Assembly (NCBI GenBank): GCA_003213495.1
Contig: QCMW01000001.1
Span: forward strand, 434,001 to 498,000
Source of the DNA: SAR86 cluster bacterium AG-422-O05
GTDB taxonomy: Bacteria; Pseudomonadota; Gammaproteobacteria; Magnimaribacterales; D2472
Length of the DNA: 64,000 nucleotides
Reading direction: 5' to 3'
The notes below the pieces were generated by a model that was given only the letters and a program-made list of their open reading frames with translations, searched no databases and was not told the DNA's origin. Position numbers and translations under genes: made by a program. This document shows, piece after piece, positions 1-8,196 of the stretch (its first letter is position 1; each line of letters begins with the position of its first letter).

Positions 1-2
1 GA

Positions 3-1796
3 GGTTTAAGCAAATACAAAATAGGATATCTAGAATCTATAAAGTCAGATAAGACAATAATATTTAGCGACACACTTCTTCCTCCCGAAATTGACCTGAT
101 AAAATCAAATATTATTGATATGAGATCTAATGCCTTTACAGATTCAGATAAATCATTTGTAGATAAAGTTAAAACTAATCTTAATTTATTGAATAAGAAT
201 AAGTGCTTTTACATAGCAAATTTTGGGGAATCTAGTCCAGTGTTAGCACAAGAACAAGAGCTTAGAGATCAAGAAATATATTTATTTAATATAGATAAAA
301 ATTTACACAAGAGCCAAAAAAAACTTCAAGATGATTTAACAAATTATTTTAAATTATATGAAGCAGATGCTGAGGATTTAATCAATATTGGATTAGTACC
401 TGTAGATCTGAAACAAAATATCATAAATAGTATTCACAATATCAATGAAAATATAAAGATGATGACAGGATCCGGCGGCTCCGCATTTCTTGATTATAAA
501 GAAATTAAATACCCAATTTTATTAAGAGATGATTCAAATTTTGATATTTATCTTTCCATGGAATCACTAATAGAGCAGTTAGATGTTAATTTGTCACTTA
601 AAGATAAACAGATTTGCAATCAACGTTTTACACAGTTTGAAATCCCGCTGCTAGTTAAAAAATTGTCTGATAGAGACAGTTTAAGCTTTTCATCATATGA
701 GGATCTGGTTGAAAAAGTTAGCTTCTCTCTCAATAAAACAGATGGAAAAAACGATGTTTATATGGGAATTTCGAAAGATTTATCTTTTAAAGATAATAAA
801 AATAATATTAAAACTGCAGCGCTTGTAGAGCTAGCTCTTCCATCAACGAAAAAGTCTAGTGCAGTGAAAACTTTATACAAAGACCAGTTATGCATTGTTG
901 ATGGTGTTGAAAAAATAAATTCTGTAATTTCATTCAATATTGATGTTGAAAGAATTACAAATGTTTCAATAGAGGATGGCATTTTTGGGGCTGAATTTTA
1001 CTTAGACATAACCTCACAAAACGAAGATCCTATTAATTCTATTAAATTTAATAATCTCAGCTCATTAAATCCTAAACATGAAGTCAGAAGAATAGAACAT
1101 AAACAAGTTGATAATTTATATTCTGGAAGATACACCGTTACATCGAATTTTGACTTTAATCCCATTGCTGATAACTATCCTTTTGATGAACAGTTTATAT
1201 ATATTGCAGTTACAGGTACTGATGAAAATTCTCAAGTTCAACCAGTGCCAGAGCAATATCTTGATGTTGAATTCAAGATAGATGGCTGGTCGCTTATTTA
1301 TGCAAAATGTGGAATTAATAGGAAGAAAAATTGGATTGCATTAAATAGCAACTTACAAACGATTTCAAAAATTAATGAAGAAATTAGACTAGGGTGGGAG
1401 CTTAAAAGGGAAAACTCGATGACACTATTAAAGATAGGCATACCTCTATTTTTTTTATATATTCTCCTTTATTACACTTTATTTGTCCCTGTTGATCAGG
1501 TAGAAAGTGCTTTCAACAATATTAACCTTGCTTTCCTATCAAGCATCGCACTTTATTTTTCAACAGAAAGACCTCAGCCCTTGAAGATGACAACAATAGA
1601 TGTGGTATTTGCCTTTTTCTATATTATGGCTGGTATTTCCTTAATATCGATTGTCTTTGTTCAGTTTTATCCAGAGTATTATGATCTGCTTACAAAGCCA
1701 TTAAGATTCTTATTACCAGTATCGATAATTGCGTTAGGGGTTTTTATCAAAAGAAGACTGTCTTCAAAAAAATATAAACCTTCAATTACTAAATAA
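3..1796 (+). CDS. Pentameric ligand-gated ion channel-like membrane protein (5' end outside window)
   Basis: The reading frame stays open to the left edge, so the methionine at 120 is probably internal and the gene starts outside the window. Numbered from that Met, residues ~1-255 form a soluble region of unknown type. Residues ~265-430 look like the beta-sandwich extracellular domain of Cys-loop-type channels, with the signature YPFDEQ at 353-358. Four hydrophobic segments follow at ~437-456, 463-481, 492-515 and 525-545; the loop before the third contains RPQPLKMTTID, like the M2-M3 loop of these channels. The PFD motif followed by four C-terminal helices is what the pLGIC family shows. An extra N-terminal domain is known in some bacterial members. 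Ligand and ion selectivity cannot be read. An unrelated four-helix membrane sensor remains possible. Confidence 0.55.
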   Translation, partial: GLSKYKIGYLESIKSDKTIIFSDTLLPPEIDLIKSNIIDMRSNAFTDSDKSFVDKVKTNLNLLNKNKCFYIANFGESSPVLAQEQELRDQEIYLFNIDKNLHKSQKKLQDDLTNYFKLYEADAEDLINIGLVPVDLKQNIINSIHNINENIKMMTGSGGSAFLDYKEIKYPILLRDDSNFDIYLSMESLIEQLDVNLSLKDKQICNQRFTQFEIPLLVKKLSDRDSLSFSSYEDLVEKVSFSLNKTDGKNDVYMGISKDLSFKDNKNNIKTAALVELALPSTKKSSAVKTLYKDQLCIVDGVEKINSVISFNIDVERITNVSIEDGIFGAEFYLDITSQNEDPINSIKFNNLSSLNPKHEVRRIEHKQVDNLYSGRYTVTSNFDFNPIADNYPFDEQFIYIAVTGTDENSQVQPVPEQYLDVEFKIDGWSLIYAKCGINRKKNWIALNSNLQTISKINEEIRLGWELKRENSMTLLKIGIPLFFLYILLYYTLFVPVDQVESAFNNINLAFLSSIALYFSTERPQPLKMTTIDVVFAFFYIMAGISLISIVFVQFYPEYYDLLTKPLRFLLPVSIIALGVFIKRRLSSKKYKPSITK

Positions 1797-1802
1797 ATTT
1801 TA

Positions 1803-2645
1803 ATGATTAACACTGTAGATCATTTAATTATTGCTGTACAAGACTTAAATGAAGCAGAGCAAGATTATAAAAAATTATTTGGAATTGAACCCGTCTGGCG
1901 AGGAGAGCATAAGGAGCTTGGAACAGAAAATGTAATTTTTAATTTTAAAAATACATATCTTGAGCTTCTATCTGCAAAGGGAGAGGGGCTTGGAGCCATG
2001 TTAGTTAATAATACAATACAAGAGAATGGCGATGGATTGATTGGAGTGGTTTTTGGTGTTGAAAATATTAAAGAAGCTTCAAAGTCTCTTATATCAGAAG
2101 GTTTTGCAATTACAGAAGTATCAGATGGAGAAGGTAGGAACAATATCTCAAAAGAGTTAAGAAAATGGAAAAATTTTTTCTTACCACAAGAACTAACCCG
2201 TGGAATATTTTCTTTTATTATTGAGCATACAGAAGGCTCGTTAAGAAAAATTGACGAGTACCCTAGCGATTCAATTAATAAATTAGATCATTTGGTAATA
2301 AATACTAATGATGCAGATGGTTTTATACATATATATCAAGATATTTTTAAAATAAGACTCGCGCTTGATAAAGTTATAGAACACTGGGATAGCAGGATGT
2401 TGTTTTTTAGATTGAACAAAACAACTATCGAAGTAATCGAAAAACGAGACGACAAAGAACCTAAAGATAGTTTGTGGGGACTCGCATGGGAAGTTGAAAA
2501 TATAAAAAAGGCTCATAAAAGATTAACCAACCGTGGAGTTGAGATGACTCCTATTAAGAGTGGTCTAAAGGAAAATACACTTGTTTCAACAATAAAATCT
2601 CATACCCATAATGTTCCTACCTTATTAATAGAACATATTGGTTAA
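1803..2645 (+). CDS. VOC superfamily protein with two glyoxalase-like domains
   Basis: The 280-residue protein has two vicinal-oxygen-chelate-like halves, residues ~1-145 and ~160-280. Each begins with a DHL(I/V)I segment (VDHLIIAVQDL near the N-terminus, LDHLVINTNDA near 161), which is the usual first strand of the fold. A Glu lies in late strands of both halves (LELLSAK, IEVIEKR). VOC proteins bind a metal and include lyases, isomerases, dioxygenases and resistance proteins, so the substrate is unknown. It lies 6 bases after the channel-like gene, and its stop overlaps the start of the next gene (TAATG), so it is probably cotranscribed with the YeiH-like transporter. Confidence 0.8.
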   Translation: MINTVDHLIIAVQDLNEAEQDYKKLFGIEPVWRGEHKELGTENVIFNFKNTYLELLSAKGEGLGAMLVNNTIQENGDGLIGVVFGVENIKEASKSLISEGFAITEVSDGEGRNNISKELRKWKNFFLPQELTRGIFSFIIEHTEGSLRKIDEYPSDSINKLDHLVINTNDADGFIHIYQDIFKIRLALDKVIEHWDSRMLFFRLNKTTIEVIEKRDDKEPKDSLWGLAWEVENIKKAHKRLTNRGVEMTPIKSGLKENTLVSTIKSHTHNVPTLLIEHIG

Positions 2646-3547
2646 TGAGATATCTTCTTTGTGTTATTTTTATTTTTATTGCTGTAGTTGTGAATATTCC
2701 TGTTCTTGCTTTGATGTTGGGAACAGTTTTTGTCTCAATTAAATCTCAGCAAAATTTAATAGCACCAAACATAGGCACACAGCTTCTTCAGACAGGAATT
2801 GTTATTATAGGCTTTACGATATCCTCATCTACAGCCATTAATTTAATATCAGAATTTTTTCTGCAGGTTTCTTTATTTGTTATTGCAATATTCTGCATTG
2901 GTATATTGCTAGCTAAAATATTTAACATCAATAACTCTTTGGGTTTGTTGATATCATCTGGAACTGCCATCTGCGGTGCCACAGCTATTGCAGCTATAGC
3001 GCCAATAATTAAGTCAAAACCAAAAGAATTATTAATTTCGCTATCAATAATTTTTATATTTAATGCTGTCGCAATACTTATTTTTCCTTTTATAGGGCAA
3101 TCACTTGAAATGTCTTATATTCAGTTTGGAGCTTGGGTGGCTATGGCTATACACGACACAGGTTCGGTGATTGGGACTGCTATGTCTTATGGCGGAAACA
3201 GTGCAGAAGTGGCAGCAACCTTAAAGCTTGGAAGAACGCTATGGCTAATTCCTTTAATTATTATTTTAGGCAGCTTCAAGAATGAAAATGCTAAGGTTAA
3301 GTTACCTATATTTGTAATTATTTTTATATTGGCAATTTTTATGGGCTCAACTTTTAATATAAAAAATGAAATTCTTCTTGTGCTTAATTATTTAAGTGAT
3401 GCTTTAATTATCGCTGCGTTATTCTGTATTGGGGCTCAAATAAATTATCACTCCATTAAAGAGATTAATTTAAAGGTCATTTCGTTTGCTTTTGTTTTGT
3501 GGGTATTTGCACTAATATTTTCATATGCACTTTTAATGATGCTTTGA
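2645..3547 (+). CDS. YeiH/UPF0324-family putative anion exporter
   Basis: The 300-residue protein is hydrophobic throughout, with about nine or ten predicted membrane helices. It carries family hallmarks: SSGTAICGATAIAAIAP near residues 102-120, AMAIHDTGSVIGTA near 166-181, and a KLGR segment near 194. This matches the YeiH/PF03601 family, often annotated as putative sulfate exporters, although transport has been shown for few members. The start overlaps the stop of the VOC gene by one base, so translation is likely coupled. The usual length is about 330 to 350 residues, so this copy is slightly short at the N-terminus but keeps the conserved core. The substrate is not known. Confidence 0.85.
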   Translation: MRYLLCVIFIFIAVVVNIPVLALMLGTVFVSIKSQQNLIAPNIGTQLLQTGIVIIGFTISSSTAINLISEFFLQVSLFVIAIFCIGILLAKIFNINNSLGLLISSGTAICGATAIAAIAPIIKSKPKELLISLSIIFIFNAVAILIFPFIGQSLEMSYIQFGAWVAMAIHDTGSVIGTAMSYGGNSAEVAATLKLGRTLWLIPLIIILGSFKNENAKVKLPIFVIIFILAIFMGSTFNIKNEILLVLNYLSDALIIAALFCIGAQINYHSIKEINLKVISFAFVLWVFALIFSYALLMML

Positions 3548-3560
3548 GGGAGATTAAAAT

Positions 3561-3953
3561 ATGTTTAGTCATGTGATGATTGGCACAAACGACATAGAGG
3601 AATCTAGAATATTCTATGACAAACTATTTGAGGCACTTGGATCTGATTCTGGGAAAATGTATCCAAATCTAACAGGCCAAAAGAGATATTTTTATAATTT
3701 CAATGGAACAAGTTTTGTTATCACACAGCCAATAGATGGTAATGCTGCAACAGTCGCAAACGGATCAACCATTGGATTCAATATAGAAAGCATAGAACAG
3801 GGTGATGCGTGGCATAAGGCAGGGATTGATAATGGCGGAACTTCAATAGAAGAACCACCTGGCATACGTAATTATGAAAAATTTTCTATGTATTTAGCTT
3901 ATCTTAAAGACCCGACCGGCCATAAATTATGTGCTGCTATGGTAATTGATTAA
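3561..3953 (+). CDS. Single-domain VOC (glyoxalase/bleomycin resistance-like) protein
   Basis: The 130-residue protein starts with the VOC strand FSHVMIGTNDIEESRIFYDKL and ends with YLAYLKDPTGHKLCA, the usual last strand where an acidic metal ligand often sits; here the position is not acidic, so metal binding is uncertain. A GGGAG ribosome-binding site precedes the ATG. The shape matches small VOC proteins similar to lactoylglutathione lyase, but active-site residues do not allow a reaction to be named. It is in line with the VOC and YeiH genes upstream, with 13 bases between. Confidence 0.8.
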   Translation: MFSHVMIGTNDIEESRIFYDKLFEALGSDSGKMYPNLTGQKRYFYNFNGTSFVITQPIDGNAATVANGSTIGFNIESIEQGDAWHKAGIDNGGTSIEEPPGIRNYEKFSMYLAYLKDPTGHKLCAAMVID

Positions 3954-3956
3954 AAT

Positions 3957-4355
3957 ATGACGATGAAAAGTATTTTTATATTTTTATTATTATTTGGAAC
4001 AAATTTTCTATATGCCGGAGAAGTTAATTCATGGGACTGCAATAAATTTGATGGCGCTAAGATTATTAGTGGAGATGGTGAGTTTCTGGGAGTTCTTGGT
4101 CCGAGATGGATGACAGATTCAATTTTTAATGATTCATCATCCTATGCAAGCACTTGGTCACAAAACAGCATATTTAACACGAGTTCTGATTATGGCAATT
4201 CATATTCTAGTCTTTCAGTATTTAATGATGGAGCATCAAATCCGCCTATGATTATAGGTAGTTATGGATTGGTTGGATATTTGTCTATTGGGCCATCATG
4301 GGACAGCGATAGATATTCACCTTATGATATAAAGTACACTTGCGACTGGGATTAA
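3957..4355 (+). CDS. Secreted small protein with three Ser/Tyr-rich 'IFN' repeats
   Basis: An N-terminal signal peptide is visible (KSIFIFLLLFGTNFLYAGE, cleavage after YA-G), so the mature protein of about 110 residues is exported. It contains three imperfect repeats with SIFN/SVFN cores followed by Ser/Tyr-rich stretches (near residues 57, 71 and 85). Repeats of the kind (I/V)(F/W)N-x-YG-x-Y-S are widespread in small uncharacterised secreted bacterial proteins, and no function is established. Two Cys residues (near 26 and 130) could form a disulfide. Two ATGs lie six bases apart, at 3957 and 3963; either could start the signal peptide. Confidence 0.6.
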   Translation: MTMKSIFIFLLLFGTNFLYAGEVNSWDCNKFDGAKIISGDGEFLGVLGPRWMTDSIFNDSSSYASTWSQNSIFNTSSDYGNSYSSLSVFNDGASNPPMIIGSYGLVGYLSIGPSWDSDRYSPYDIKYTCDWD

Positions 4356-4359
4356 AAAT

Positions 4360-4809
4360 ATGAAAGACAGCCAAGAGGGAAGATGTCAGTGCGGCGATAT
4401 AAGCTACTCATTGAAGAAGAATAAAATAATTTCTGCACATCATTGTCATTGTAAAGATTGTCAGAGAATAACAGGTTCAGGAAAAGCAACGATAATCTTT
4501 ATCGCAAAAAAATATGTAGATTTAAAAGGAGAACCAAAATATTTTGAAAGCAAAGGCACGTCTGGATCCCACGTAAGAAGAGGCTTTTGCTCTACTTGTG
4601 GGTCTGGGATCTTAAGCTATGCTAGAGAACTCCCACATATATTATTCATAAAAGCTGGAACCTTAGATGATTCAAGCTGGGTAAAGATTGATTCTAATTT
4701 TTTTACAAAATCTGCTAACGACTGGAATAAGCCCGATGAATCAATTAAGTGCTTTGAAGGAAATCCTGGGATTATGTACAATCTAAAAACTTTAATTAAA
4801 TCTTTTTAA
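4360..4809 (+). CDS. GFA-family zinc-binding protein (glutathione-dependent formaldehyde-activating-like)
   Basis: The protein has 149 residues. The zinc ligands of the GFA fold are visible: C9-x-C11, C29-x-C31-xx-C34 and a later GFCSTCGSG (CxxC). Members include the Paracoccus Gfa enzyme, named for formaldehyde-glutathione adducts, but most are uncharacterised and adduct chemistry is disputed. The order and spacing of Cys residues match the family well. No formaldehyde pathway gene lies next to it, so its substrate is open. It is four bases after the repeat protein and probably in the same transcript. Confidence 0.85.
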   Translation: MKDSQEGRCQCGDISYSLKKNKIISAHHCHCKDCQRITGSGKATIIFIAKKYVDLKGEPKYFESKGTSGSHVRRGFCSTCGSGILSYARELPHILFIKAGTLDDSSWVKIDSNFFTKSANDWNKPDESIKCFEGNPGIMYNLKTLIKSF

Positions 4810-4814
4810 TAAAT

Positions 4815-5195
4815 ATGGATTTTGAAGATCTAAAATCAATTGAATTAACGATTCAACAAATGTTTAATGAATTTTTAAATGTAGATCATGAAAATCATTT
4901 TTTTCAGTACTATATAAGCAAGACCAAAAATGTATATATAAAAGGTATCACTAAGGATAAAAACACTATACAGCTTGAAATGCATGGACCAATAATTTCG
5001 AATGCAGATATAGCGAGACTTTTAAGAAATTATGGATGGGAAATAGGAGAGTCTTCCGGTACAAATATTATTAATTCAACCATGCAAGAGTTTAAAAATG
5101 GAAATGCAGCGCTCTTTATATTTCAATCCTTAAGAGCTTATGACTTATCATATGATGATATTAATTTTGAAGGATATGAAATTAAGACTCTCTAA
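4815..5195 (+). CDS. Hypothetical protein, 126 residues
   Basis: I do not recognise this protein. It has no signal peptide or membrane helix and is rich in acidic and aromatic residues. An N-terminal helical stretch (residues ~3-25) is followed by alternating beta-like segments (YIKGITKD, TIQLEMHGP) and a helix (ADIARLLRNYGW). It looks like a small soluble alpha/beta protein. It sits at the end of a same-strand run, five bases after the GFA gene and convergent with the MAPEG gene, which supports it being real. Confidence 0.6.
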   Translation: MDFEDLKSIELTIQQMFNEFLNVDHENHFFQYYISKTKNVYIKGITKDKNTIQLEMHGPIISNADIARLLRNYGWEIGESSGTNIINSTMQEFKNGNAALFIFQSLRAYDLSYDDINFEGYEIKTL

Positions 5196-5205
5196 TTTGC
5201 TTTTT

Positions 5206-5634
5206 CTAAAATATCAAAAATATTCCAAGATCAATCATTAAATAAAAGGTGGATAAGAAACCAATTGCCCAAAAAATACTTCTTGGACTGGGATTCTTTT
5301 TTGTAGCAATTTTATAGTAAAGAATCATATGAATAATTCTTGAAATAGCATACATCCAAATGATAATTGACAATTTATTTGAGTCATATTCAGACATCAG
5401 TGCTATGACTACAAGTCCTAACAGTGGAATTAAATTTTCTAATGAGTTTTGAAGAGTTCTATGAGTTCTAAAAACTATGGAAGCATGATCAAGCGATGGT
5501 TTTAAGATCCCTGGTGAATAACCACCTTCTTGTCGCCTGTGTATTCGAACAGCAATCATTGCCTGAACAATAATCGTAGCCACTATTAGCCACAAACCAA
5601 TGAAAGTTGATTGATAAACTTCAAACATGCTCAC
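5206..5634 (-). CDS. MAPEG-family membrane protein
   Basis: The 142-residue protein has four hydrophobic segments (residues ~9-30, 67-82, 90-107 and 120-142). It carries the MAPEG signature around residues 55-70, FRTHRTLQNSLENLIP, whose Arg, Asn and Glu are conserved in eicosanoid/glutathione-metabolism membrane proteins. Bacterial MAPEG proteins include glutathione transferases, but many have no known substrate. A GGGGTGAG ribosome-binding site precedes the ATG. The gene is divergent from the SRPBCC gene at 5705. Confidence 0.85.
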   Translation of the reverse strand: MSMFEVYQSTFIGLWLIVATIIVQAMIAVRIHRRQEGGYSPGILKPSLDHASIVFRTHRTLQNSLENLIPLLGLVVIALMSEYDSNKLSIIIWMYAISRIIHMILYYKIATKKNPSPRSIFWAIGFLSTFYLMIDLGIFLIF

Positions 5635-5704
5635 CCCTTACAGTTGATTATTAATAATAGTTATAGACATAATAACAATATGAGAGTTTTTAGCCTATTT
5701 ATTA

Positions 5705-6094
5705 ATGAAGATTATTAAAGAAATTATTAATTTTGACTGCGATGCAAAAGAATTGTGGAAAATATTAACAGATGTATCAAGGTGCGATTGGGTTCCCTCT
5801 GTAGACAAAATAATAATTGAAGATGATTGTCGTGTGTTTGAAATGGAAGGCATCGGGCAGGTTAAAGAAAAGATTTTATTAAATGATACTAAAAATATGA
5901 CTCTTAAATATTCAGCAATTCAAACAGTAGTTCCGTTAAACCATCATCTTGCAACAATGAATGTTTTATATGTTGACGATGATTCCTGCAAGCTTGAATG
6001 GACAACTGAAATTGATCCAGATATTTTTGCAGATGCAATTCATCATGGCATGATAATTTCAATAAAGGGAATCAAAGAGGTAATAAAACAATGA
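5705..6094 (+). CDS. SRPBCC (START/polyketide-cyclase-like) family protein
   Basis: The 129-residue sequence has the SRPBCC layout: a first strand (KIIKEIINFDCDAKELWKIL) leading into a helix with the W-x-x-L-T-D-x-x-x-x-x-W-V-P pattern, several beta-strands, and a long C-terminal helix. The family forms a hydrophobic cavity for lipids or aromatic ligands, and the ligand cannot be inferred. The ATG is the first after the divergent promoter region at 5635-5704. The stop overlaps the next gene by four bases (ATGA), so translation of the two is likely coupled. Confidence 0.75.
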   Translation: MKIIKEIINFDCDAKELWKILTDVSRCDWVPSVDKIIIEDDCRVFEMEGIGQVKEKILLNDTKNMTLKYSAIQTVVPLNHHLATMNVLYVDDDSCKLEWTTEIDPDIFADAIHHGMIISIKGIKEVIKQ

Positions 6095-6432
6095 GGATAT
6101 TTTTTATTTTAATTTTAACGCCAATAATATTTTGCTCAGAGAATGAAATTAATAAAGCCTGGTGTTCAAACATCGATGGAAGTGATCAATTCATAACAAA
6201 ATATGGAACCTATGTTGATTGTTTAACAGAAGATTATGCAATAGAGGCGGAGTTTGATTACAAATGGAAGGAGGCTATTGGCCAGTCCTTACATTATGCA
6301 GAGGCTACAAAAAAGAAAGCAGCCATATTGTTAATCAAGAGAAAACAAAGCAACAAAGATTATTACAATGAGTTGATGAACGTCATAAATAAATATAACT
6401 TACCAATTAGAGTTTTTACAATTGATGAGTAA
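6091..6432 (+). CDS. Exported small protein with restriction-nuclease-like core motifs
   Basis: An N-terminal signal peptide (IFFILILTPIIFC) precedes a mature protein of about 98 residues. The block YVDCLTEDYAIEAEFDYKWK followed by EAIGQSLHYA resembles a conserved family of secreted hypothetical proteins. D43, E52-x-E54, Q65 and Y69 sit where PD-(D/E)xK-fold proteins have their acidic residues and QxxxY helix, but the usual Lys after E-x is replaced by Glu, so catalysis is doubtful. The Cys at the signal-peptide end (residue 15) could be a lipobox Cys. The start overlaps the SRPBCC stop (ATGA). Confidence 0.6.
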   Translation: MRIFFILILTPIIFCSENEINKAWCSNIDGSDQFITKYGTYVDCLTEDYAIEAEFDYKWKEAIGQSLHYAEATKKKAAILLIKRKQSNKDYYNELMNVINKYNLPIRVFTIDE

Positions 6433-6826
6433 GATATATAAAATATTGACAGAAAAAGAATGGAAAAACTCTAATCTGCTTGGATATGTAAAAACAGATT
6501 TAGATGAAAAAGACGGGTTTATTCATTGCTCAACTGCAAAACAATTAGCTTTAACGCTTTATCTTTATTTTAAAAACGAGAAGAGCTTATTTCTATGCGA
6601 GATTGATGAGAGCAATTTAAATAGAAGTGAATACTGCTTTGAGAAAGCATTAAGTGACAACAGGGCAGAACAAGATTTTCCTCATATTTATGGTAAATTG
6701 AGTATCGAACAAATTTCTAAGACTTGGAGACTTGAAAAAAAAGCATTTCAGATACCAAAGGAGATTTTAATAGATCTCGAAGAGAATACTATATACTCTA
6801 GTCATTTAAGCAAGCTACATAAATAA
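6425..6826 (+). CDS. DUF952 family protein
   Basis: The protein shows the DUF952 pattern: IYKILTEKEW at the N-terminus, DGFIHCSTAKQL near residue 36, and a late FPHIYGKLSIEQI segment. These soluble proteins of about 110 to 130 residues have an ADP-ribosyltransferase-like fold in structures, but no activity is established. I chose the ATG at 6425 over a TTG three bases upstream. The start lies inside the end of the previous gene (8-base overlap), consistent with one operon. Confidence 0.8.
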   Translation: MSKIYKILTEKEWKNSNLLGYVKTDLDEKDGFIHCSTAKQLALTLYLYFKNEKSLFLCEIDESNLNRSEYCFEKALSDNRAEQDFPHIYGKLSIEQISKTWRLEKKAFQIPKEILIDLEENTIYSSHLSKLHK

Positions 6827-6832
6827 ATTTAT

Positions 6833-7669
6833 ATGACCAATTTAACAATAAATGAAGTTTACGCAATTGGAGCGCCAATAGTATTGGCAATGATTTTATT
6901 AGAAGTCCTTTTTTCTAGTCTAAATAACAAGAATCTTTATAAAAAAGAAGATACTTTATGTACGATCGGACTACTCTCAGGAAACATTTTGATGGTTTTT
7001 ATGCTAAAGGGAGTAACATTAGCACTTCATTTTTATTTATTTCAGTTTAAATTGATTAATCTTTCTGAAATTATGCCTATTTGGGTTTTGTGGCTTGTTA
7101 CATTTGTATTGATTGACTTGGTGTTTTATATTTACCACAGGATTTCTCATAGAGTAAATTTTTTATGGGCAATTCATATGAGTCATCACTCTAGCGAGGA
7201 AATGAATTTTGCTGTCTCGTTTCGTCAAGCCTGGTTTGGACCAATATCAAAAATACCTTTCTTTATGATATTACCTTTGCTTGGTTTTGATCCCACAATT
7301 ATTGCAGTCGCTGGTGTTATAAGTACTCTTTGGGGAATAGTCGGACATACACAGATTGTTGGTAAATTAGGTCCTATAGATTGGGTTTTTAATACTCCAT
7401 CGCATCATAGAGTCCACCATGGGTCAAATGAACAATATATAGATAAAAACTACGGTAATTTATTAATTATATGGGATCGAATGTTTGGCACTTTCGAGCC
7501 AGAAGAAGAATCAGTAAAGTACGGATTGGTAAAAAATGTAAACACATATGATCCAACCAAAATTACTTTTATGGGCTGGCAGGAAATGTTCAATAATATT
7601 AAGAGTTCAAATAATTTTAAAGAAGCCTTATATTTTATATTTGGGCCGCCTAAAACAAGGAGTGAATAA
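6833..7669 (+). CDS. Fatty acid hydroxylase / sterol desaturase superfamily protein
   Basis: The 278-residue integral membrane protein has helices at residues ~12-30, 42-70 and 82-100, then the di-iron histidine set: H102-R-I-S-H106, H115-M-S-H118-H119, H172, and the cluster H191-H192-R-V-H195-H196. This is the motif layout of the ERG3/fatty acid hydroxylase superfamily (PF04116), which uses a non-haem di-iron centre to hydroxylate or desaturate lipids or sterol-like molecules. The substrate is unknown. Its stop overlaps the next start (TAATG), so it is coupled to the DUF4399 protein. Confidence 0.88.
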   Translation: MTNLTINEVYAIGAPIVLAMILLEVLFSSLNNKNLYKKEDTLCTIGLLSGNILMVFMLKGVTLALHFYLFQFKLINLSEIMPIWVLWLVTFVLIDLVFYIYHRISHRVNFLWAIHMSHHSSEEMNFAVSFRQAWFGPISKIPFFMILPLLGFDPTIIAVAGVISTLWGIVGHTQIVGKLGPIDWVFNTPSHHRVHHGSNEQYIDKNYGNLLIIWDRMFGTFEPEEESVKYGLVKNVNTYDPTKITFMGWQEMFNNIKSSNNFKEALYFIFGPPKTRSE

Positions 7670-8136
7670 TGAAAATATTAATTTTAATTCTTTTAATGTC
7701 TCCATTTGTAATATCTTTAGAGAGAATGGATCATGAATGCTCAAATGTAGAACTTTATTTTAAAAGTCCACAAGACGGGTTTAAGTCAAAGGCTAAAGAG
7801 TTTAAGGTTGAATTTGGTTCAAAAAATATACTTATCAGTCCAGCAGGAGTAAAAGTTGAGAAAGTAAAGAAATGTTTTGTAAGTGGACATCATCATTTAA
7901 TAATTAATGGAGCATATGACGTTTTAAGCAATGCCAAACAGCCAATTCCCTATGGTAAAAATATTTTACATTTTGGTGGAGGACAAACAGAAGCAAATTT
8001 ATCACTTCCCCCTGGTAAGTACTCTCTGCAACTTGTTCTTGGCGATTATGAGCATAGACCAATAGCAGCACCCGATACAACACTAGTCAATAATGTTATT
8101 TTATCTGAAATTATAGATATAGAAATATTGCCATAA
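7669..8136 (+). CDS. Exported DUF4399 protein
   Basis: A short signal peptide (ILILILLMSPFVISLE) precedes a mature domain with DUF4399 features: VELYFKSPQDG, the central SGHHHLIIN block near residues 81-90, and LPPGKYSLQLVLGDYEH. The family is periplasmic, beta-sandwich-like and uncharacterised; the HHH cluster could bind metal, though that is inference. It begins on the stop codon of the sterol-desaturase-like gene (TAATG). Confidence 0.8.
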   Translation: MKILILILLMSPFVISLERMDHECSNVELYFKSPQDGFKSKAKEFKVEFGSKNILISPAGVKVEKVKKCFVSGHHHLIINGAYDVLSNAKQPIPYGKNILHFGGGQTEANLSLPPGKYSLQLVLGDYEHRPIAAPDTTLVNNVILSEIIDIEILP

Positions 8137-8196
8137 GCCAATTTTTTTCTTAATTTATACTTATAACGGAATAAGATAGTATTATTAATAATAATT

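Noticed and set aside
4360-4809. Link between the GFA protein and the DUF3445 demethylase as a formaldehyde pathway
   Set aside because: They are about 13 kb apart on separate transcripts and GFA formaldehyde activity is disputed; no support in the sequence.
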